From contig CAMAWD010000006.1 of NCBI GenBank assembly GCA_945861785.1, positions 1 through 64,000 on the forward strand: a DNA stretch of 64,000 nt, written 5' to 3'. A model generated the notes under the pieces. That model was not told the origin of the DNA. It saw nothing but the letters and a program-made list of their open reading frames with translations, and did not search any database. Each line of letters starts with the position of its first letter. Positions within the stretch are counted from its first letter, which is position 1. The translations under genes were made by a program, and so were the position numbers. The stretch is from Rhodoferax sp. OV413 (GTDB lineage: Bacteria; Pseudomonadota; Gammaproteobacteria; Burkholderiales; Burkholderiaceae_C). Of this stretch, positions 1 through 9,501 are shown piece after piece.

Positions 1-179
1 CAGCGCCCGACACTCGCACCACGCAATGGCGCGTGGCAGGCGAAACAGTCCGTGGCGAGGGCCGCATGTCCTGGCGCCAGTGCACCAGGACTCACCATCA
101 GGTGCGGGTAGACAAACGCCAGCGCCACCAGCACCAACAGGTTGGCGACGATCGCAATCCAGAGCCACCTGCCTTTCAT
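1..179 (-). CDS. cytochrome c-type protein, 5' end only
   Basis: This is the start of a membrane-anchored cytochrome c that runs off the left edge of the window. Translation from the ATG at 179 gives an uncleaved-looking N-terminal hydrophobic segment (residues about 5-25), followed about 20 residues later by a CFACH heme-binding motif (CXXCH). The start overlaps the stop of the upstream membrane gene as ATGA, so the two are translationally coupled. With the neighbouring reductase and cytochrome b-like gene it should form a short membrane electron-transfer chain. The number of hemes cannot be seen. The type (NapC/NrfH-like or cytochrome c3-like) is an open guess. Confidence 0.7.
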   Translation of the reverse strand, partial: MKGRWLWIAIVANLLVLVALAFVYPHLMVSPGALAPGHAALATDCFACHAPLRGASVGR

Positions 180-763
180 TGCCAGTCCCAGAACAGAAAA
201 ATCGCCACGATGTGGGCCAGCGCCAGCACGGCAAAGGCCAGCGTGATCGGGAAGTGCACCGAACGCCACTGCTTCACGGTGTCGAACGTCAGGCTGTCCC
301 AGTAGGTTCGCTCGGCGAGTTGCTCTGGCGACAGGCCTTGTTCGCGCATCGTCTGGCGCGCCTCCTCGAGCCGCCGCCGCGCGCGTCCAAGCAGGAACTT
401 GCCAGTCAGACCACTGGCAACGTTGATGAGCATCGCCCACACCGCCAGCCAACCCAGAATCGCATTGAAGTGGATACCGGCGTGCACCAGCACCATCAGC
501 GAGCCGGCCCACGCCATGGTCTCATGCAGACGAAGCAGCTTGGCGGGTTGGCCCCACCGGACAAGTTTGCGTTTGCGCAGCGAATAGGCGAACGACGCCA
601 ATATCAGCAGCGTGCCCGGAATGCCCAGCCAGCGCCCGACCCAGACCGCATCGAGCAGGTGCAGCGCCGCATCACACAGCAGTGCCGCCACGCCCAGCGC
701 GATCAGCGACAGGTAGAACGGTGCGACCTCGCGGCTGAACAGGCGGGCTTTGATGGAACTCAT
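176..763 (-). CDS. cytochrome b-like integral membrane protein
   Basis: A membrane protein of 195 residues with about five hydrophobic helices (roughly residues 15-33, 47-62, 80-99, 102-125 and 171-193). Histidines sit in or next to the helices (about H35, H80, H95, H99, H171, H185), as expected for bis-His heme b ligands in cytochrome b561 or ferric-reductase-like proteins. I place the start at 763 because GAGG lies 8 nt upstream; an in-frame ATG at 781 overlaps the reductase stop and is the alternative. It lies between a flavin/2Fe-2S reductase and a cytochrome c, so a role passing electrons from NAD(P)H to a periplasmic heme protein is likely. The acceptor is unknown. Confidence 0.6.
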   Translation of the reverse strand: MSSIKARLFSREVAPFYLSLIALGVAALLCDAALHLLDAVWVGRWLGIPGTLLILASFAYSLRKRKLVRWGQPAKLLRLHETMAWAGSLMVLVHAGIHFNAILGWLAVWAMLINVASGLTGKFLLGRARRRLEEARQTMREQGLSPEQLAERTYWDSLTFDTVKQWRSVHFPITLAFAVLALAHIVAIFLFWDWQ

Positions 764-773
764 GCAGCGGGCC

Positions 774-2018
774 TCATGCATCCAGCACCAGTGCCGACTG
801 CGGCTTGCCGACGCACAACAGGCAGTGGCCGCTGGCAATGTCGTGGTCTGGCTTGTCTGCATAGTGAACAGTGCCGGAGACGAGTCTTGCCTCGCAGGTG
901 CCGCAGCTTCCTGTGCGGCAGCCCGAGTCCACCGCCGCGCCGTGCCGCTCGGCGAAGTCGAGCAGATTGGCGTCCTGGCCATTCCACACCAGGGTGCGGC
1001 CTGAACGGTCGAGCCGTACTTCAAACGATGTCGGAGAGGCCGGCAATGGTTGACTTGTCACCGGCCCTGCGGGTCGCCCCGAGGCCGGACCGAAAGCCTC
1101 GAAGCGGATGTCGTCCTCGCCCACGCCCCATGCACGCAACGCCGGCACCAGGCTTTGCATCATTGCTGGTGGCCCACAGACATAAAACTGGTGCCGGCCG
1201 TGCGGAAGGCAGCTGCGCAGAAGTTCCAGGCCGACGTGGCCGACGTGCTGGTAGTCGCGGCCCTGGACGTCGTCGGGCCCGGGGCTGCTGTAGACCACGT
1301 GGAGCTGGAGCGTGCGATGTGTAGCCGCCAGTTCTTCCAGCAGGTGCTTGAATGCGTGGTCGGCGCCGTTGCGCACGCCATAGAACAGATGGACGGCCCG
1401 CCTGGGCTGCGCCATGGCACACCAGCGCAGCATGCTCACCATGGGCGTGACGCCGATTCCGCCAGCGATAAAAACCGCCGGCAAGGCGGCATCGGCGTCG
1501 ATGAAGAAGTGGCCGGCTGGCGCCTTCACCTTGAGGACATCACCCTCCTGCACCCGGTCGTGGAAGTGGCTGGACGCCGCGCCAGGCGGCAGGTCCGGTC
1601 GGCCCGCGGGCGAGGGCATGCGCTTGATGGTGACGCGGTAGTTTTGTGGATCGGGACAATCCGACAGCGAGTAGCAGCGCGTCAATACACGCCCCGCAAC
1701 CGGCCCGGGCCCGCCGCCCACCTGAAGCGAAAAAGTGAGGTACTGGCCCGGCCTGAATGCCGGAAGCGGCGCGCCGTCGACTGGCCGCAGGTAGAACGAG
1801 CACTGGCTCTTTGCGGCATCTTCGAAATTGCGGCGCACCACACGGAAGTCGCGCCACCCCGGCCATTCCCTGGCGGACGGCGCTCGGGCCGCTGGCCCGG
1901 CCTCTCGTGCAGGCTGTGCCGCCAGGGCCCGCCTGCGCCAGACGATCACGCCGATGCCAGCAGCGCCCTGCAGCAACAAGGCCGCGGAGATGATCGCCAG
2001 AAGCTGCAAGACAGTCAT
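774..2018 (-). CDS. membrane-anchored ferredoxin-NAD(P)H reductase with FAD, NAD and 2Fe-2S domains
   Basis: A flavin oxidoreductase of 414 residues. After an N-terminal hydrophobic anchor (about residues 5-27) comes a ferredoxin-reductase FAD domain with the RCYSLSD motif, then a nucleotide-binding domain with GGIGVTPM and CGPPAMM, then a C-terminal plant-type 2Fe-2S domain with CRTGSCGTC and a final CLLC. This order (FAD-NAD-2Fe-2S) is that of phthalate-dioxygenase-reductase and Hmp/benzoate-reductase relatives. It is the first gene of a coupled three-gene minus-strand operon with a cytochrome b-like membrane protein and a cytochrome c. It probably feeds electrons from NAD(P)H into that membrane chain. 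Confidence 0.8.
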   Translation of the reverse strand: MTVLQLLAIISAALLLQGAAGIGVIVWRRRALAAQPAREAGPAARAPSAREWPGWRDFRVVRRNFEDAAKSQCSFYLRPVDGAPLPAFRPGQYLTFSLQVGGGPGPVAGRVLTRCYSLSDCPDPQNYRVTIKRMPSPAGRPDLPPGAASSHFHDRVQEGDVLKVKAPAGHFFIDADAALPAVFIAGGIGVTPMVSMLRWCAMAQPRRAVHLFYGVRNGADHAFKHLLEELAATHRTLQLHVVYSSPGPDDVQGRDYQHVGHVGLELLRSCLPHGRHQFYVCGPPAMMQSLVPALRAWGVGEDDIRFEAFGPASGRPAGPVTSQPLPASPTSFEVRLDRSGRTLVWNGQDANLLDFAERHGAAVDSGCRTGSCGTCEARLVSGTVHYADKPDHDIASGHCLLCVGKPQSALVLDA

Positions 2019-2242
2019 GCCTGGACTGTTCGGCAGTGGTGAATTGTTGGCATGGGTGATCGGGATGTTTTGGGGTTCACGTGCCCAAACAGGAATGCCG
2101 GGTGGCGTGTACGGTCAACACTGAAATTCTCAGGGACATCTGCGCCGTCTGTGTTGACGCTGGTCATGCGGCAGCGCGACGGACGTCGTCAAGTGCACCG
2201 ACAATGGCGTTGGGGCGGCACCAGCCCCAGCAGGAGCCACGA

Positions 2243-2932
2243 ATGCAGTATGACGACGTAATCCTTGGCCGCCGCAGCACCCGCGGCTACAAACCCGACC
2301 CTGTTCCCAGGGCACTGATCGAGGAGATCATCGGCCTGGCGATGCGCGCGCCGTCATCGATGAACACCCAGCCCTGGAATTTCTACGTCATCACCGGCGA
2401 ACCGCTGAATCGGATCCGGGCCGGCAATACGGAGCGGATGCTGGCAGGTGTGCCGCAGTCGCGCGAATTCCGCACGGGTTCGGCCTTTGCCGGTCAGCAC
2501 CGCGACCGGCAGATCGGCGTTGCGAAACAGCTGTTTTCCGCCATGGGGATCCAGCGCGACGACAAGGAAATGCGCCAGGACTGGGTGATGCGCGGTTTTC
2601 GTCAATTCGACGCGCCTGTCTGCGTGATCGTGACCTACGACCGCGTGCTGCACGGCAGCGACGACGCCCCCTTTGATTGCGGCGCGGTGGCGACCGCGCT
2701 GGTCAATGCCGCCTGGTCGCGCGGGCTTGGCGCCGTGATCAACAGCCAGGGCATCATGCAATCACCGGTGGTGCGTGAGCACGCCGGCATCGCCGACGAC
2801 CAGGTCATCATGAAAAGCATCGCGCTGGGCTGGCCGGACGAGAACTTCCCGGCCAATGCGGTCGTGTCTGAACGCAAGTCTGTCGGTGAGGCGACCGTGT
2901 TTGTGGGTTTCGGCGATCAGCCAATCGCCTGA
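2243..2932 (+). CDS. nitroreductase family protein
   Basis: A 229-residue FMN-dependent nitroreductase-family enzyme. The N-terminus has the family hallmark RRSTRGYKPDPV (FMN phosphate-binding Arg/Ser), followed by MRAPSSMNTQPWNFYVI. The C-terminal part has GLGAVINSQGIMQSP and the IALGWPDENFPAN segment typical of the family. The start at 2243 is chosen because AGGAG precedes it by 7 nt and because the longer frame upstream has no family similarity. It stands alone, divergent from the reductase operon on its left. The substrate (nitroaromatic, quinone or other) cannot be told from the sequence. Confidence 0.85.
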   Translation: MQYDDVILGRRSTRGYKPDPVPRALIEEIIGLAMRAPSSMNTQPWNFYVITGEPLNRIRAGNTERMLAGVPQSREFRTGSAFAGQHRDRQIGVAKQLFSAMGIQRDDKEMRQDWVMRGFRQFDAPVCVIVTYDRVLHGSDDAPFDCGAVATALVNAAWSRGLGAVINSQGIMQSPVVREHAGIADDQVIMKSIALGWPDENFPANAVVSERKSVGEATVFVGFGDQPIA

Positions 2933-3098
2933 TCGGCGAACTTCTCAGACAGAAAACCCGCTGCAGGTTTTACGGGCAATCTTCTCGCCGTTCCGATACC
3001 GCCGGCGGAAACCGCGCCAGTCTTTGGCCGACAGCGCAGCGGCCAGGAACTGACTGAACGCATCAGAAGACCCGGAGCCATGGATACTTCAATTCTCC

Positions 3099-3290
3099 GT
3101 GAGATGCATCGCGTCGCGAACCAAGGCCTATGCCGACCTGGCACAGGCCGTGCGCAAGCATTGCCATACCAGCGTCATCCGTGCGGACAACGCCGAACTT
3201 TTCAGTCGCATGGTCTACAACGTCATGGTCAGCAACGATGACGACCATTTGCACATTGTCGCGTGCCAGAGCCTGCGAGATGATTTTTGA
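3099..3290 (+). pseudogene. HipA kinase fragment
   Basis: This open stretch encodes a piece of the HipA-type serine/threonine kinase C-terminal region: YADLAQAVRKHC, then ELFSRMVYNVMVSNDDDHLH, which matches the conserved metal- and catalysis-linked segment (NxxxSNxDDH) of HipA. No N-terminal domain or downstream half is present, and it ends in TGA after about 60 codons. I regard it as a relic. It belongs to a cluster of broken toxin-antitoxin genes in the 3-5 kb region. A different decayed hipBA locus occurs twice elsewhere in the window. Confidence 0.6.
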
Positions 3291-3346
3291 TATCTCATTC
3301 CTGGTGGCCATTTTCTCGACGATCGAACTCTGTCCAAGGAGGGCTT

Positions 3347-4378
3347 TCAGTTATCGTCTGATTGTTGCTTCGCAATTCGAGCCTCAATGATGTCACGATT
3401 TTTCTTTGCGTATTCATCGCCCTTCCTTGCGGCCTTGTTGTAGTAAGCCAAGGCCTTTTGCTCATCCATGGGAACGCCTTGTCCGTGGTCGTGCATGAAG
3501 CCCAAATTTGACAGTGCAGCGGGAAAGTCTTGTTCTGCTGCCATGAGGTACCACCGCAACGATTCAGCGAAATTAAGTGTGACCCCATGCGCGTTTCCGT
3601 ACATGAAACCCACTTTCGACTCCGCCTCTGCACTTCCTTGATTGGCAGCCAACTTGAACCATTTCATGGCTTCAGCATAATTTTCTGCTACGCCCTGGCC
3701 TTTGTCATACATTTCTCCAAGCCGGATTTGTGAATTGATGTGTCCTTTGGGGGCAATCAGACGAAACCAATTCATGGCTTCTTTAAAGTCTTGCTTCACA
3801 GTGTTGCCGGTTAAATACAGGTAGCCAATTCTGTAGTGCGATTCTTCATGCCCTAGAGCAGCGGCCAATTTGTACCAACGAATGGCTTCCATATCGTCTT
3901 GCTCTACGCCGTGGTGTTGTTCGTACATTGACCCGATACTAAAATTTGCAGCGGGATTTTTTCTTTCAGCAGACAGTTTGTAGCATCGCATTGCCGCTTG
4001 AAAGTTTTGCTTGACTCCCAACCCTTTTTCCAGCAGGGCGCCTAGCCTGTTCAGAGCCTCTGGATTGCCTTCCTTTGCAGATAACTCAAGCCAATGGGCT
4101 GCTTCTGGATAATCCTGAGCGGTACCTTGGCCCTGCTCATACATCAATCCAAGATAAAACTGAGCTTGTGTCTTGCCCTGCTCTGAGGCTAATTTAAAGG
4201 CGCCAAATGCCCCCGCAAAATTTTGAGGTACGCCTAGCCCCTTGTAATAGATTATTCCCAGGTTGAATTGCGCATCAGCCTCGCCCCTGGCAGCTGCTTC
4301 CCGCTCTCTTTTGTATTCAGCTTCAATTTGTGCATCAATGGCTTTTCGCTGCACAAGGAGTTCTTCAATTCGGGTCAT
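3347..4378 (-). CDS. Sel1-repeat (TPR-like) protein
   Basis: A 343-residue protein built almost entirely of Sel1-like repeats, about eight units of roughly 36 residues, with recurring motifs such as AQFNLGIIYYKGLGV, AQFYLGLMYEQGQGT and AESKVGFMYGNAHGV. The N-terminus (MTRIEELLVQRKAIDAQI) is a short predicted coiled coil. There is no signal peptide, so it is probably cytoplasmic and acts as a protein-protein scaffold. By eye its codons and flanks are more AT-rich than the surrounding genes, which suggests a foreign origin. It lies alone between broken genes. No specific partner can be named. Confidence 0.85.
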   Translation of the reverse strand: MTRIEELLVQRKAIDAQIEAEYKREREAAARGEADAQFNLGIIYYKGLGVPQNFAGAFGAFKLASEQGKTQAQFYLGLMYEQGQGTAQDYPEAAHWLELSAKEGNPEALNRLGALLEKGLGVKQNFQAAMRCYKLSAERKNPAANFSIGSMYEQHHGVEQDDMEAIRWYKLAAALGHEESHYRIGYLYLTGNTVKQDFKEAMNWFRLIAPKGHINSQIRLGEMYDKGQGVAENYAEAMKWFKLAANQGSAEAESKVGFMYGNAHGVTLNFAESLRWYLMAAEQDFPAALSNLGFMHDHGQGVPMDEQKALAYYNKAARKGDEYAKKNRDIIEARIAKQQSDDN

Positions 4379-4567
4379 TTGAAATTATAGGAGTGATAAT
4401 CTCCCACCTTGCCTTTGTTAATTGAAAGCACGGATGTGCCGTATCGAATGGCGCACCAATGATCTGGCGAATACCTTGGTTCTGGCGCATATCTTGCGGA
4501 AAAATTTTAACTTGGCTCTGACGGATCCGCTCTGTTTGCCTGATCTCCACAATCAATGCGTGGATTT

Positions 4568-4690
4568 ATGGCCTGTACCAATCCCGTGCCCTTGTAGTTG
4601 CCGCCCTGGATGTGCTCGCCGACACGAAATGCATCGTCGAACAGGAAAAACACACCGCTCCACGGCCCATTCATGGTGTCGATGCCACAG
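4568..4690 (-). pseudogene. MscS-family mechanosensitive channel fragment
   Basis: On the minus strand the stretch GPWSGVFFLFDDAFRVGEHI followed by GGNYKGT matches the beta-domain region after the pore helix in MscS-family channels. The reading frame upstream and downstream does not continue with recognisable MscS sequence, so only about 35 residues of the original gene survive. It lies between the Sel1 gene and a broken PIN toxin. Confidence 0.5.
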
Positions 4691-4825
4691 CATCGGCGGC
4701 ATCGAGCCGATCCAGTGCTGCCAGCGCCTTGCACACATCCCCGGTGGCAGCCATGGCCCGAAATGGTTTTCCGTGTCTCAGGCTGCCAGGGAATGGGCGC
4801 TGAGCCGCTCCATCAGTTTGTTCAT

Positions 4826-5010
4826 GCTTGCGCCCCGCGAGCCAACGCCAGCCCGATCAAATGGTTGTCCCCCTCATCGGGCAAGTTGGGCCGCCAACCG
4901 CAATACACCGTCACCCAGCGCCCCTGTCGCGCCAGCGCCGCCTACACGTCGCGTCGCTCCTGCGCGGTGGTGGCATCCCTCCAACACTGGGCGGCCCAGC
5001 AAATCCTGGT
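4826..5010 (-). pseudogene. PIN-domain toxin remnant
   Basis: The minus strand carries parts of a PIN_3-type VapC-like ribonuclease. AQERRDV is followed by an in-frame TAG, then ALARQGRWVTVYCGWRPN and LPDEGDNHLIGLALARGAQA, which is the conserved acidic C-terminal part of these toxins. A matching upstream piece (EHQDLLGRP) lies in another frame. The premature stop, the frameshift and the missing C-terminus make it non-functional. No antitoxin gene is visible next to it. Confidence 0.55.
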
Positions 5011-5027
5011 GCTCCATCCACAGCGCA

Positions 5028-5384
5028 TCAGGCTGCCGCCGAGACGGTAATTTCTATCAGGAGGCTGTCGGATGCGAGGGCCGCCTCGACTGTCGTTCGC
5101 GCAGGCACCGGCGACCCGGTCAACCATTGCTCCCAGCATTCGTTCATCTTTGCAAAATCGGACATCGACTTGAGGTAAATGGTCGCAGTAAGCAGTCGGC
5201 CTTTGTCGGTTCCTGCCTCTTTTAGCAGAGCGTCGATGCGGTCCAGCACCTCGCGCGCCTGGTCCTGCAGTTCCACAAACGGCGTGCCCCCCGAAGTTTG
5301 TCCGCAAAGGTAAGCAACGCCACCATGCTTGACTATTTTGCTCATGCGGGTGTTTGAGTGATGGCGTTCGATTGGTGTGTTCAT
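5028..5384 (-). CDS. RidA family (YjgF/YER057c/UK114) enamine/imine deaminase
   Basis: A 118-residue RidA-family protein. It has the typical core: GGVAYLCGQTSGGTPF, LKEAGTDKGRLLTATIYL and PARTTVEAAL followed by LLIEITVSA. This includes the conserved arginine before TTVE and the later glutamate that bind the imine in true deaminases. The start is set at 5384 because AGGAG lies about 7 nt upstream. It is the last gene of a minus-strand series after an M24 peptidase and an ABC importer, 157 bp from the peptidase. It may remove reactive enamines or imines formed when the imported substrate is broken down; that link is inference. Confidence 0.85.
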   Translation of the reverse strand: MNTPIERHHSNTRMSKIVKHGGVAYLCGQTSGGTPFVELQDQAREVLDRIDALLKEAGTDKGRLLTATIYLKSMSDFAKMNECWEQWLTGSPVPARTTVEAALASDSLLIEITVSAAA

Positions 5385-5541
5385 ACTGCTTCTCCTTGGT
5401 GATGATCTGGGTAATGGGCAAGGCCCGTTGTCGGGTCCCCCAGGATCCGGATATGGACTCCAAGCGTCCAGTGTCGTGCCCCATAGGGGTCGCCAGAACG
5501 ACCACCCGCGGCACCCGGCATTCCGAAGATCCGTCCTGATT

Positions 5542-6666
5542 TCATACCGCCAGGATTTCCTCATTGTCAAATGCGTCCGACAACAAGACCGGCGCTGCAT
5601 CGGTGACCAGATACAGGTCCTCCATGTGGTATCCGACCTTGCCCGGCCAGCGAACCCGGGTTTCCACCGTCGATACCATGCCCGGTTCGTAGACCATCTC
5701 TTCGTGCGGTGCGATCAGTGGATGTTCATGGATCATCAGACCAACACCGTGGCCGTTGTGCCCAAATGGAAACGGCAGCTTCCGCTCCAGGTGCATCGCG
5801 GCGCAACGCGCGTAGACCTCGCGTCCGCTGATGCCGGGTCGCAGCATGGCCGACAAGCCATGTTGAATCTCGCGCAGCCGGCTCCAGATCGACCGGTCTT
5901 CGGCGCTGGGCTGCCCCAGTTTCGCGGTGCGCCCGATGTTCGAATAGTAGCCATGGTACAGGCCGCCACAATCGCTCTTTAGGATATCGCCCGGCTGCAC
6001 TTGGTAGTCCGTGCCTTCGGTATGCAAACCGGTGTTGGCACCGGCGCCGAATATCAGGGTGGTCACCATGTCCGCCCCGGAACCCATGATGTTGTCGGCC
6101 AGGCGACGCCCGATGGCACGTTCGGTCTGACCTGCCAACGTGGACTTGAATGTGTCGCGCAATGCATTCGCCGTGCCACGGTATGCCATGCGCAGAACCT
6201 CCAACTCGCGCGCCGTCTTGAACATGCGCACGCGGTTCAGAATCGCGTCGCAGGGTTCCAGGCGCATATGCGGCAAGCCGGAGCGCAGTTCGTCGCAGTA
6301 GAGTCCGCCCAGATATTCGCCCTCGTAGCCGATTCGGCCCCGCTCGAGCCCGAGTTCGCGCAATAGCTCGGCGACCAGGGCGGTCGGGCGCTGATTGAAC
6401 TCGCGGTAGGTGCGCAGATCCTGTATCCATGAGCGGCGCCGCATCAACGCCTCCCAGACCTCGCAGATCACCATGATGGGGGCCTGCCCCTTGGGCCATA
6501 CGATGACCGTCAAACGGTCGCGGATCTTGATCTGGCTGGTTAATTGCACGTTCCCCGCATAACAGAGGTTTTCCGGCGAAACGATCAGGATGGCGTCGAA
6601 GTCGCTGTTGTCTATCGCCTGTTGCAATCCCTCGATATTTCCGAGTGCTTGATCAGCTGTGTTCAT
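5542..6666 (-). CDS. M24 family peptidase/creatinase-like protein, paralogue A
   Basis: A 374-residue protein with the pita-bread fold sequence of M24 enzymes (aminopeptidase P, prolidase, creatinase). Metal-ligand positions visible are D232, the His in [13 protein letters not shown], and glutamates in STVETR and HMEDLY. The residue 11 positions after D232, normally the second aspartate ligand, is asparagine (N243 in YYSNIGRT). The start at 6666 overlaps the stop of the upstream ATPase gene (ATGA), so it is coupled to the transporter. A close paralogue lies at the other end of the transporter operon with the same substitution. Likely role: hydrolysis of an imported peptide or amide; the substrate is unknown. 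Confidence 0.75.
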   Translation of the reverse strand: MNTADQALGNIEGLQQAIDNSDFDAILIVSPENLCYAGNVQLTSQIKIRDRLTVIVWPKGQAPIMVICEVWEALMRRRSWIQDLRTYREFNQRPTALVAELLRELGLERGRIGYEGEYLGGLYCDELRSGLPHMRLEPCDAILNRVRMFKTARELEVLRMAYRGTANALRDTFKSTLAGQTERAIGRRLADNIMGSGADMVTTLIFGAGANTGLHTEGTDYQVQPGDILKSDCGGLYHGYYSNIGRTAKLGQPSAEDRSIWSRLREIQHGLSAMLRPGISGREVYARCAAMHLERKLPFPFGHNGHGVGLMIHEHPLIAPHEEMVYEPGMVSTVETRVRWPGKVGYHMEDLYLVTDAAPVLLSDAFDNEEILAV

Positions 6667-7673
6667 GAATCGGTCTCCTGGAAAACGGGTCTGCCGCGAA
6701 TCTCGTCGGCACGCAGGCATGCGACCGCATGGCCGGCGCCAACGGTGTGCAGGGCCGGATCTTCGCGTTGGCATCGGGCGATGGCCATCGGACAGCGGGT
6801 GTGGAATCGGCAACCGGGTGGCGGATTCGCCGCGCTGGGCAGATCGCCGCGCAAAATGGTTCTTCCCCGCCGGTGCCCGGGCGAGGCGGAAGGTATTGCC
6901 GACAGCAAGGCCTGCGTGTACGGGTGCTCCGGCGCGCTGAAGAGCGTCCTTTTGTCGGCGATCTCGACGATTCTTCCGAGGTACATCACGGCAATGCGGT
7001 CCGCCAGATGGTGCACAACCCCCAGATCGTGCGATATGAAAAGGTAGGTCAGACCAAGACGGGCCTGCAGGTCCTGCATCAGGTTGATGACCTGAGCCTG
7101 GATCGACACGTCCAGGGCCGACACTGGTTCGTCCGCGACGATCAGGTCGGGTTCGAGCGCGAGCGCGCGTGCAATGCCGATGCGCTGGCGCTGCCCTCCC
7201 GAGAACTCGTGCGGAAAGCGGTCGGCATGGTGCGCGTCGAGTCCGACCGACTGCATCAGGTCGAGCGCGCGTTGCCGATAGCCTTCAAGAGGCAGGCGCT
7301 TGGCGATGCGCAGCGGCTCGCCAACGATGTCGGATATGCGCATGCGCGGGTTGAGCGAACCAAATGGGTCCTGGAAAATCATTTGCGCGCGGCTGCGCAC
7401 GCTGCGCAGCGCAGCGCCTTCGAGCGAGGCGATATCGACCCCGCCGAAACGGATCACCCCCGCGCTGGGACGCAGCAGGCGCAGCAGCAGCCGTCCCACG
7501 GTCGATTTGCCACAACCGGATTCGCCGACCAGGCCCAGGGTTTCACCGCGCATGATCGTCAGGTCGATACCGTCCACCGCGCGTATCGCGCCGGTGACCC
7601 TGCGGCCGAACGTGCCGCTGGACATCGGGAAATGCTTGGTCAACCCGCTGACTTCAACCAGTGATTCAGGCAT
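6663..7673 (-). CDS. peptide/opine-type ABC transporter ATPase (DppF/OppF family)
   Basis: A 336-residue ATPase. Walker A is GESGCGKST, the signature is [15 protein letters not shown], and Walker B is [12 protein letters not shown]. The C-terminal extension with the oligopeptide-type cysteines ([12 protein letters not shown]) identifies it as the second ATPase of a Dpp/Opp system. It overlaps DppD upstream by 8 bp and the M24 gene downstream by 4 bp, so all three are coupled. It pairs with the DppD-type ATPase to power uptake through the two permeases encoded just upstream. Confidence 0.9.
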   Translation of the reverse strand: MPESLVEVSGLTKHFPMSSGTFGRRVTGAIRAVDGIDLTIMRGETLGLVGESGCGKSTVGRLLLRLLRPSAGVIRFGGVDIASLEGAALRSVRSRAQMIFQDPFGSLNPRMRISDIVGEPLRIAKRLPLEGYRQRALDLMQSVGLDAHHADRFPHEFSGGQRQRIGIARALALEPDLIVADEPVSALDVSIQAQVINLMQDLQARLGLTYLFISHDLGVVHHLADRIAVMYLGRIVEIADKRTLFSAPEHPYTQALLSAIPSASPGHRRGRTILRGDLPSAANPPPGCRFHTRCPMAIARCQREDPALHTVGAGHAVACLRADEIRGRPVFQETDS

Positions 7674-8637
7674 CTTGGGTCAGCGGATAAATGCAGGCCG
7701 CGAAATGGTCGGGCGCCAGATGGCGCAAGCCGGGTTGCGCCGCTTGACAATCGCGATCGGCAAACGCGCAGCGCGGTGCGAAGCGGCAGCCGGACGGCAT
7801 CTGATGGGGTGCGGGCACCGTACCCGGGATTGTCACCAGGCGTTTGCGTTCCTGCGTCAGATCCGGGCGGCTACGCATCAGTCCCGCAGAATACGGGTGC
7901 GCAGGCGCCTTGAACAATGTGGCGACGGGCGCCGTCTCAACGATTCGGCCGGCGTACATCACGTTGACCCGATCGGCGACCTCAGCAACTACACCCAGGT
8001 CGTGCGTGATCATCAGCATCGCCATCCGGGTGTCGCGTTGCAGTTCCCGCAACAGGTCGAGGATCTGCGCCTGGATCGTCACGTCCAGGGCGGTCGTCGG
8101 TTCGTCGGCGATCAGCAGCTTGGGCTCGCAGACCAGTGCAATCGCGATCATCACTCGCTGGCGCAAGCCGCCGGACAGTTGGTGCGGGTAATCGTCGAAA
8201 CGCCTCGAGGCGTCGGGTATGCAGACGCGATCGAGCATTGCCAACGCCCGCTTTCGCGCCTCGGCGCGCGACAGGTCGGTGTGAAGGAACAGCGGCTCCA
8301 TGACCTGCCGGCCGATCGAATGCAGCGGATTGAGCGAACTCAGCGGCTCCTGGAAAATCATCGACATCTGCCGTCCACGGATCCGGCGCATTGCACGGTC
8401 ATCGAGCGCCAGCAGTTCCTGCCCATCGAAGCGAATCGATCCGCCGGCGATGTCACCTGGCGGCGACACCAGGCGCATCAGCGAAAACGCGGTGACACTC
8501 TTTCCGCTGCCCGATTCGCCGACCAGGCCCAGCACCTCGCCCTGGTCGAGCGAGAAGCTCACGCCGTCTACGGCCGCGAATTCGCCCACGGCAGCAGGAA
8601 ACACGGTGCGCAATTGATCGACTTCGAGCAGTGCCAT
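7666..8637 (-). CDS. peptide/opine-type ABC transporter ATPase (DppD/OppD family)
   Basis: A 323-residue ATPase with Walker A GESGSGKS, the signature [15 protein letters not shown] and Walker [13 protein letters not shown], ending in the oligopeptide-family cysteine motif ([17 protein letters not shown]). It begins within the stop codon of the permease gene (TGATG) and overlaps the next ATPase gene, as in a tightly coupled operon. It is the DppD-like partner of the neighbouring DppF-like protein. Confidence 0.9.
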   Translation of the reverse strand: MALLEVDQLRTVFPAAVGEFAAVDGVSFSLDQGEVLGLVGESGSGKSVTAFSLMRLVSPPGDIAGGSIRFDGQELLALDDRAMRRIRGRQMSMIFQEPLSSLNPLHSIGRQVMEPLFLHTDLSRAEARKRALAMLDRVCIPDASRRFDDYPHQLSGGLRQRVMIAIALVCEPKLLIADEPTTALDVTIQAQILDLLRELQRDTRMAMLMITHDLGVVAEVADRVNVMYAGRIVETAPVATLFKAPAHPYSAGLMRSRPDLTQERKRLVTIPGTVPAPHQMPSGCRFAPRCAFADRDCQAAQPGLRHLAPDHFAACIYPLTQDA

Positions 8638-9497
8638 CAGCGCCGCTCTCGTGATTTTGGGTCGAGCTGCTCGCGCAGGCCGTTGCCGAGCATGTTAATG
8701 CCCCAGACCACGATAATGATGGCAAGTCCCGACAGGTTGGCGATCCATGGGGCTGCCCACAGCCGGTCGCGCCCTTCGGCCAACATGTTGCCCCAGGTGG
8801 CGGTGGGCGGCGGCAGGCCCAGGCCGAGGAACGACAGCGCCGTTTCCTGCAGGATCATCTGTGCCACCTGCAAGGTTGCGACTACTGTCAGCACCGGCAC
8901 CAGCTGCGGAAAAATATGCCGGCCGATGATGTACGCATCACTGGCGCCGTGGGACTGCGCCGCCTCGATGAACGGTCGTTCGCGCAGCGATCGCGTCAGG
9001 TTGTACATGACGCGCGCATAGACCATCCATCCGCTGATGCCGAGCACAAGAATCAGGTTCAGCGCGCTGCCGCCGATGGCGGCGATGATCAGGATCGCCA
9101 GCAGGATCTCCGGGAACGCGAGATGTGCATCGGCGAAGCGCATGATCACCTGCTCGAAGCGCCCGCCCTTATAGCCGGCGAGCATGCCGAGCACCGTGCC
9201 AAGCACTGCAGACAGCAGGGCCGACGACACGCCGACCATGATCGACAGGCGCGAGCCGTAGATCAGCCGCGAGAGCAGATCGCGCCCATAGTTGTCGGTG
9301 CCCAGCACATGTTTCCAGTCCCCAAGGTCGGACCAGACCGGCGGCTGCAGCCGATAGATCAGGTCCTGTTTGTAGGGGTCGTAGGGCGCGATCAGCGGAG
9401 CCAGTATCGCCATCAGCACCACGCCGATGACAATAGTCGCGCCCAGTGCAATTTTGAGACGCCGGTCGAACAACCGGCTAAAGCGGTGCCGCGCCAT
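8637..9497 (-). CDS. ABC transporter permease (DppC/OppC family)
   Basis: A 286-residue inner-membrane permease. It has an N-terminal OppC_N-type helix, the DPYKQDL segment, KHVLGTDNYGRDLLSRLIYG, and the EAA loop (EAAQSHGASDAYIIGRHIFP) that contacts the ATPases. The start is placed at 9497 (MARHRFSRL), 5 nt after the stop of the DppB gene; the longer frame runs back into that gene. It forms the translocation pore together with the DppB-like subunit. Confidence 0.9.
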   Translation of the reverse strand: MARHRFSRLFDRRLKIALGATIVIGVVLMAILAPLIAPYDPYKQDLIYRLQPPVWSDLGDWKHVLGTDNYGRDLLSRLIYGSRLSIMVGVSSALLSAVLGTVLGMLAGYKGGRFEQVIMRFADAHLAFPEILLAILIIAAIGGSALNLILVLGISGWMVYARVMYNLTRSLRERPFIEAAQSHGASDAYIIGRHIFPQLVPVLTVVATLQVAQMILQETALSFLGLGLPPPTATWGNMLAEGRDRLWAAPWIANLSGLAIIIVVWGINMLGNGLREQLDPKSRERR

Positions 9498-9501
9498 GGG
9501 C

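Noticed and set aside
26-1324. Long plus-strand open frame of 432 codons
   Set aside because: It is antisense to the reductase and membrane genes, rich in Arg/Pro/Ala with no family motif; a shadow of high-GC coding on the other strand.
4422-5225. Plus-strand open frame of 267 codons
   Set aside because: Runs opposite the MscS and PIN fragments and the RidA gene; no motif, Pro/Arg/Cys-rich.
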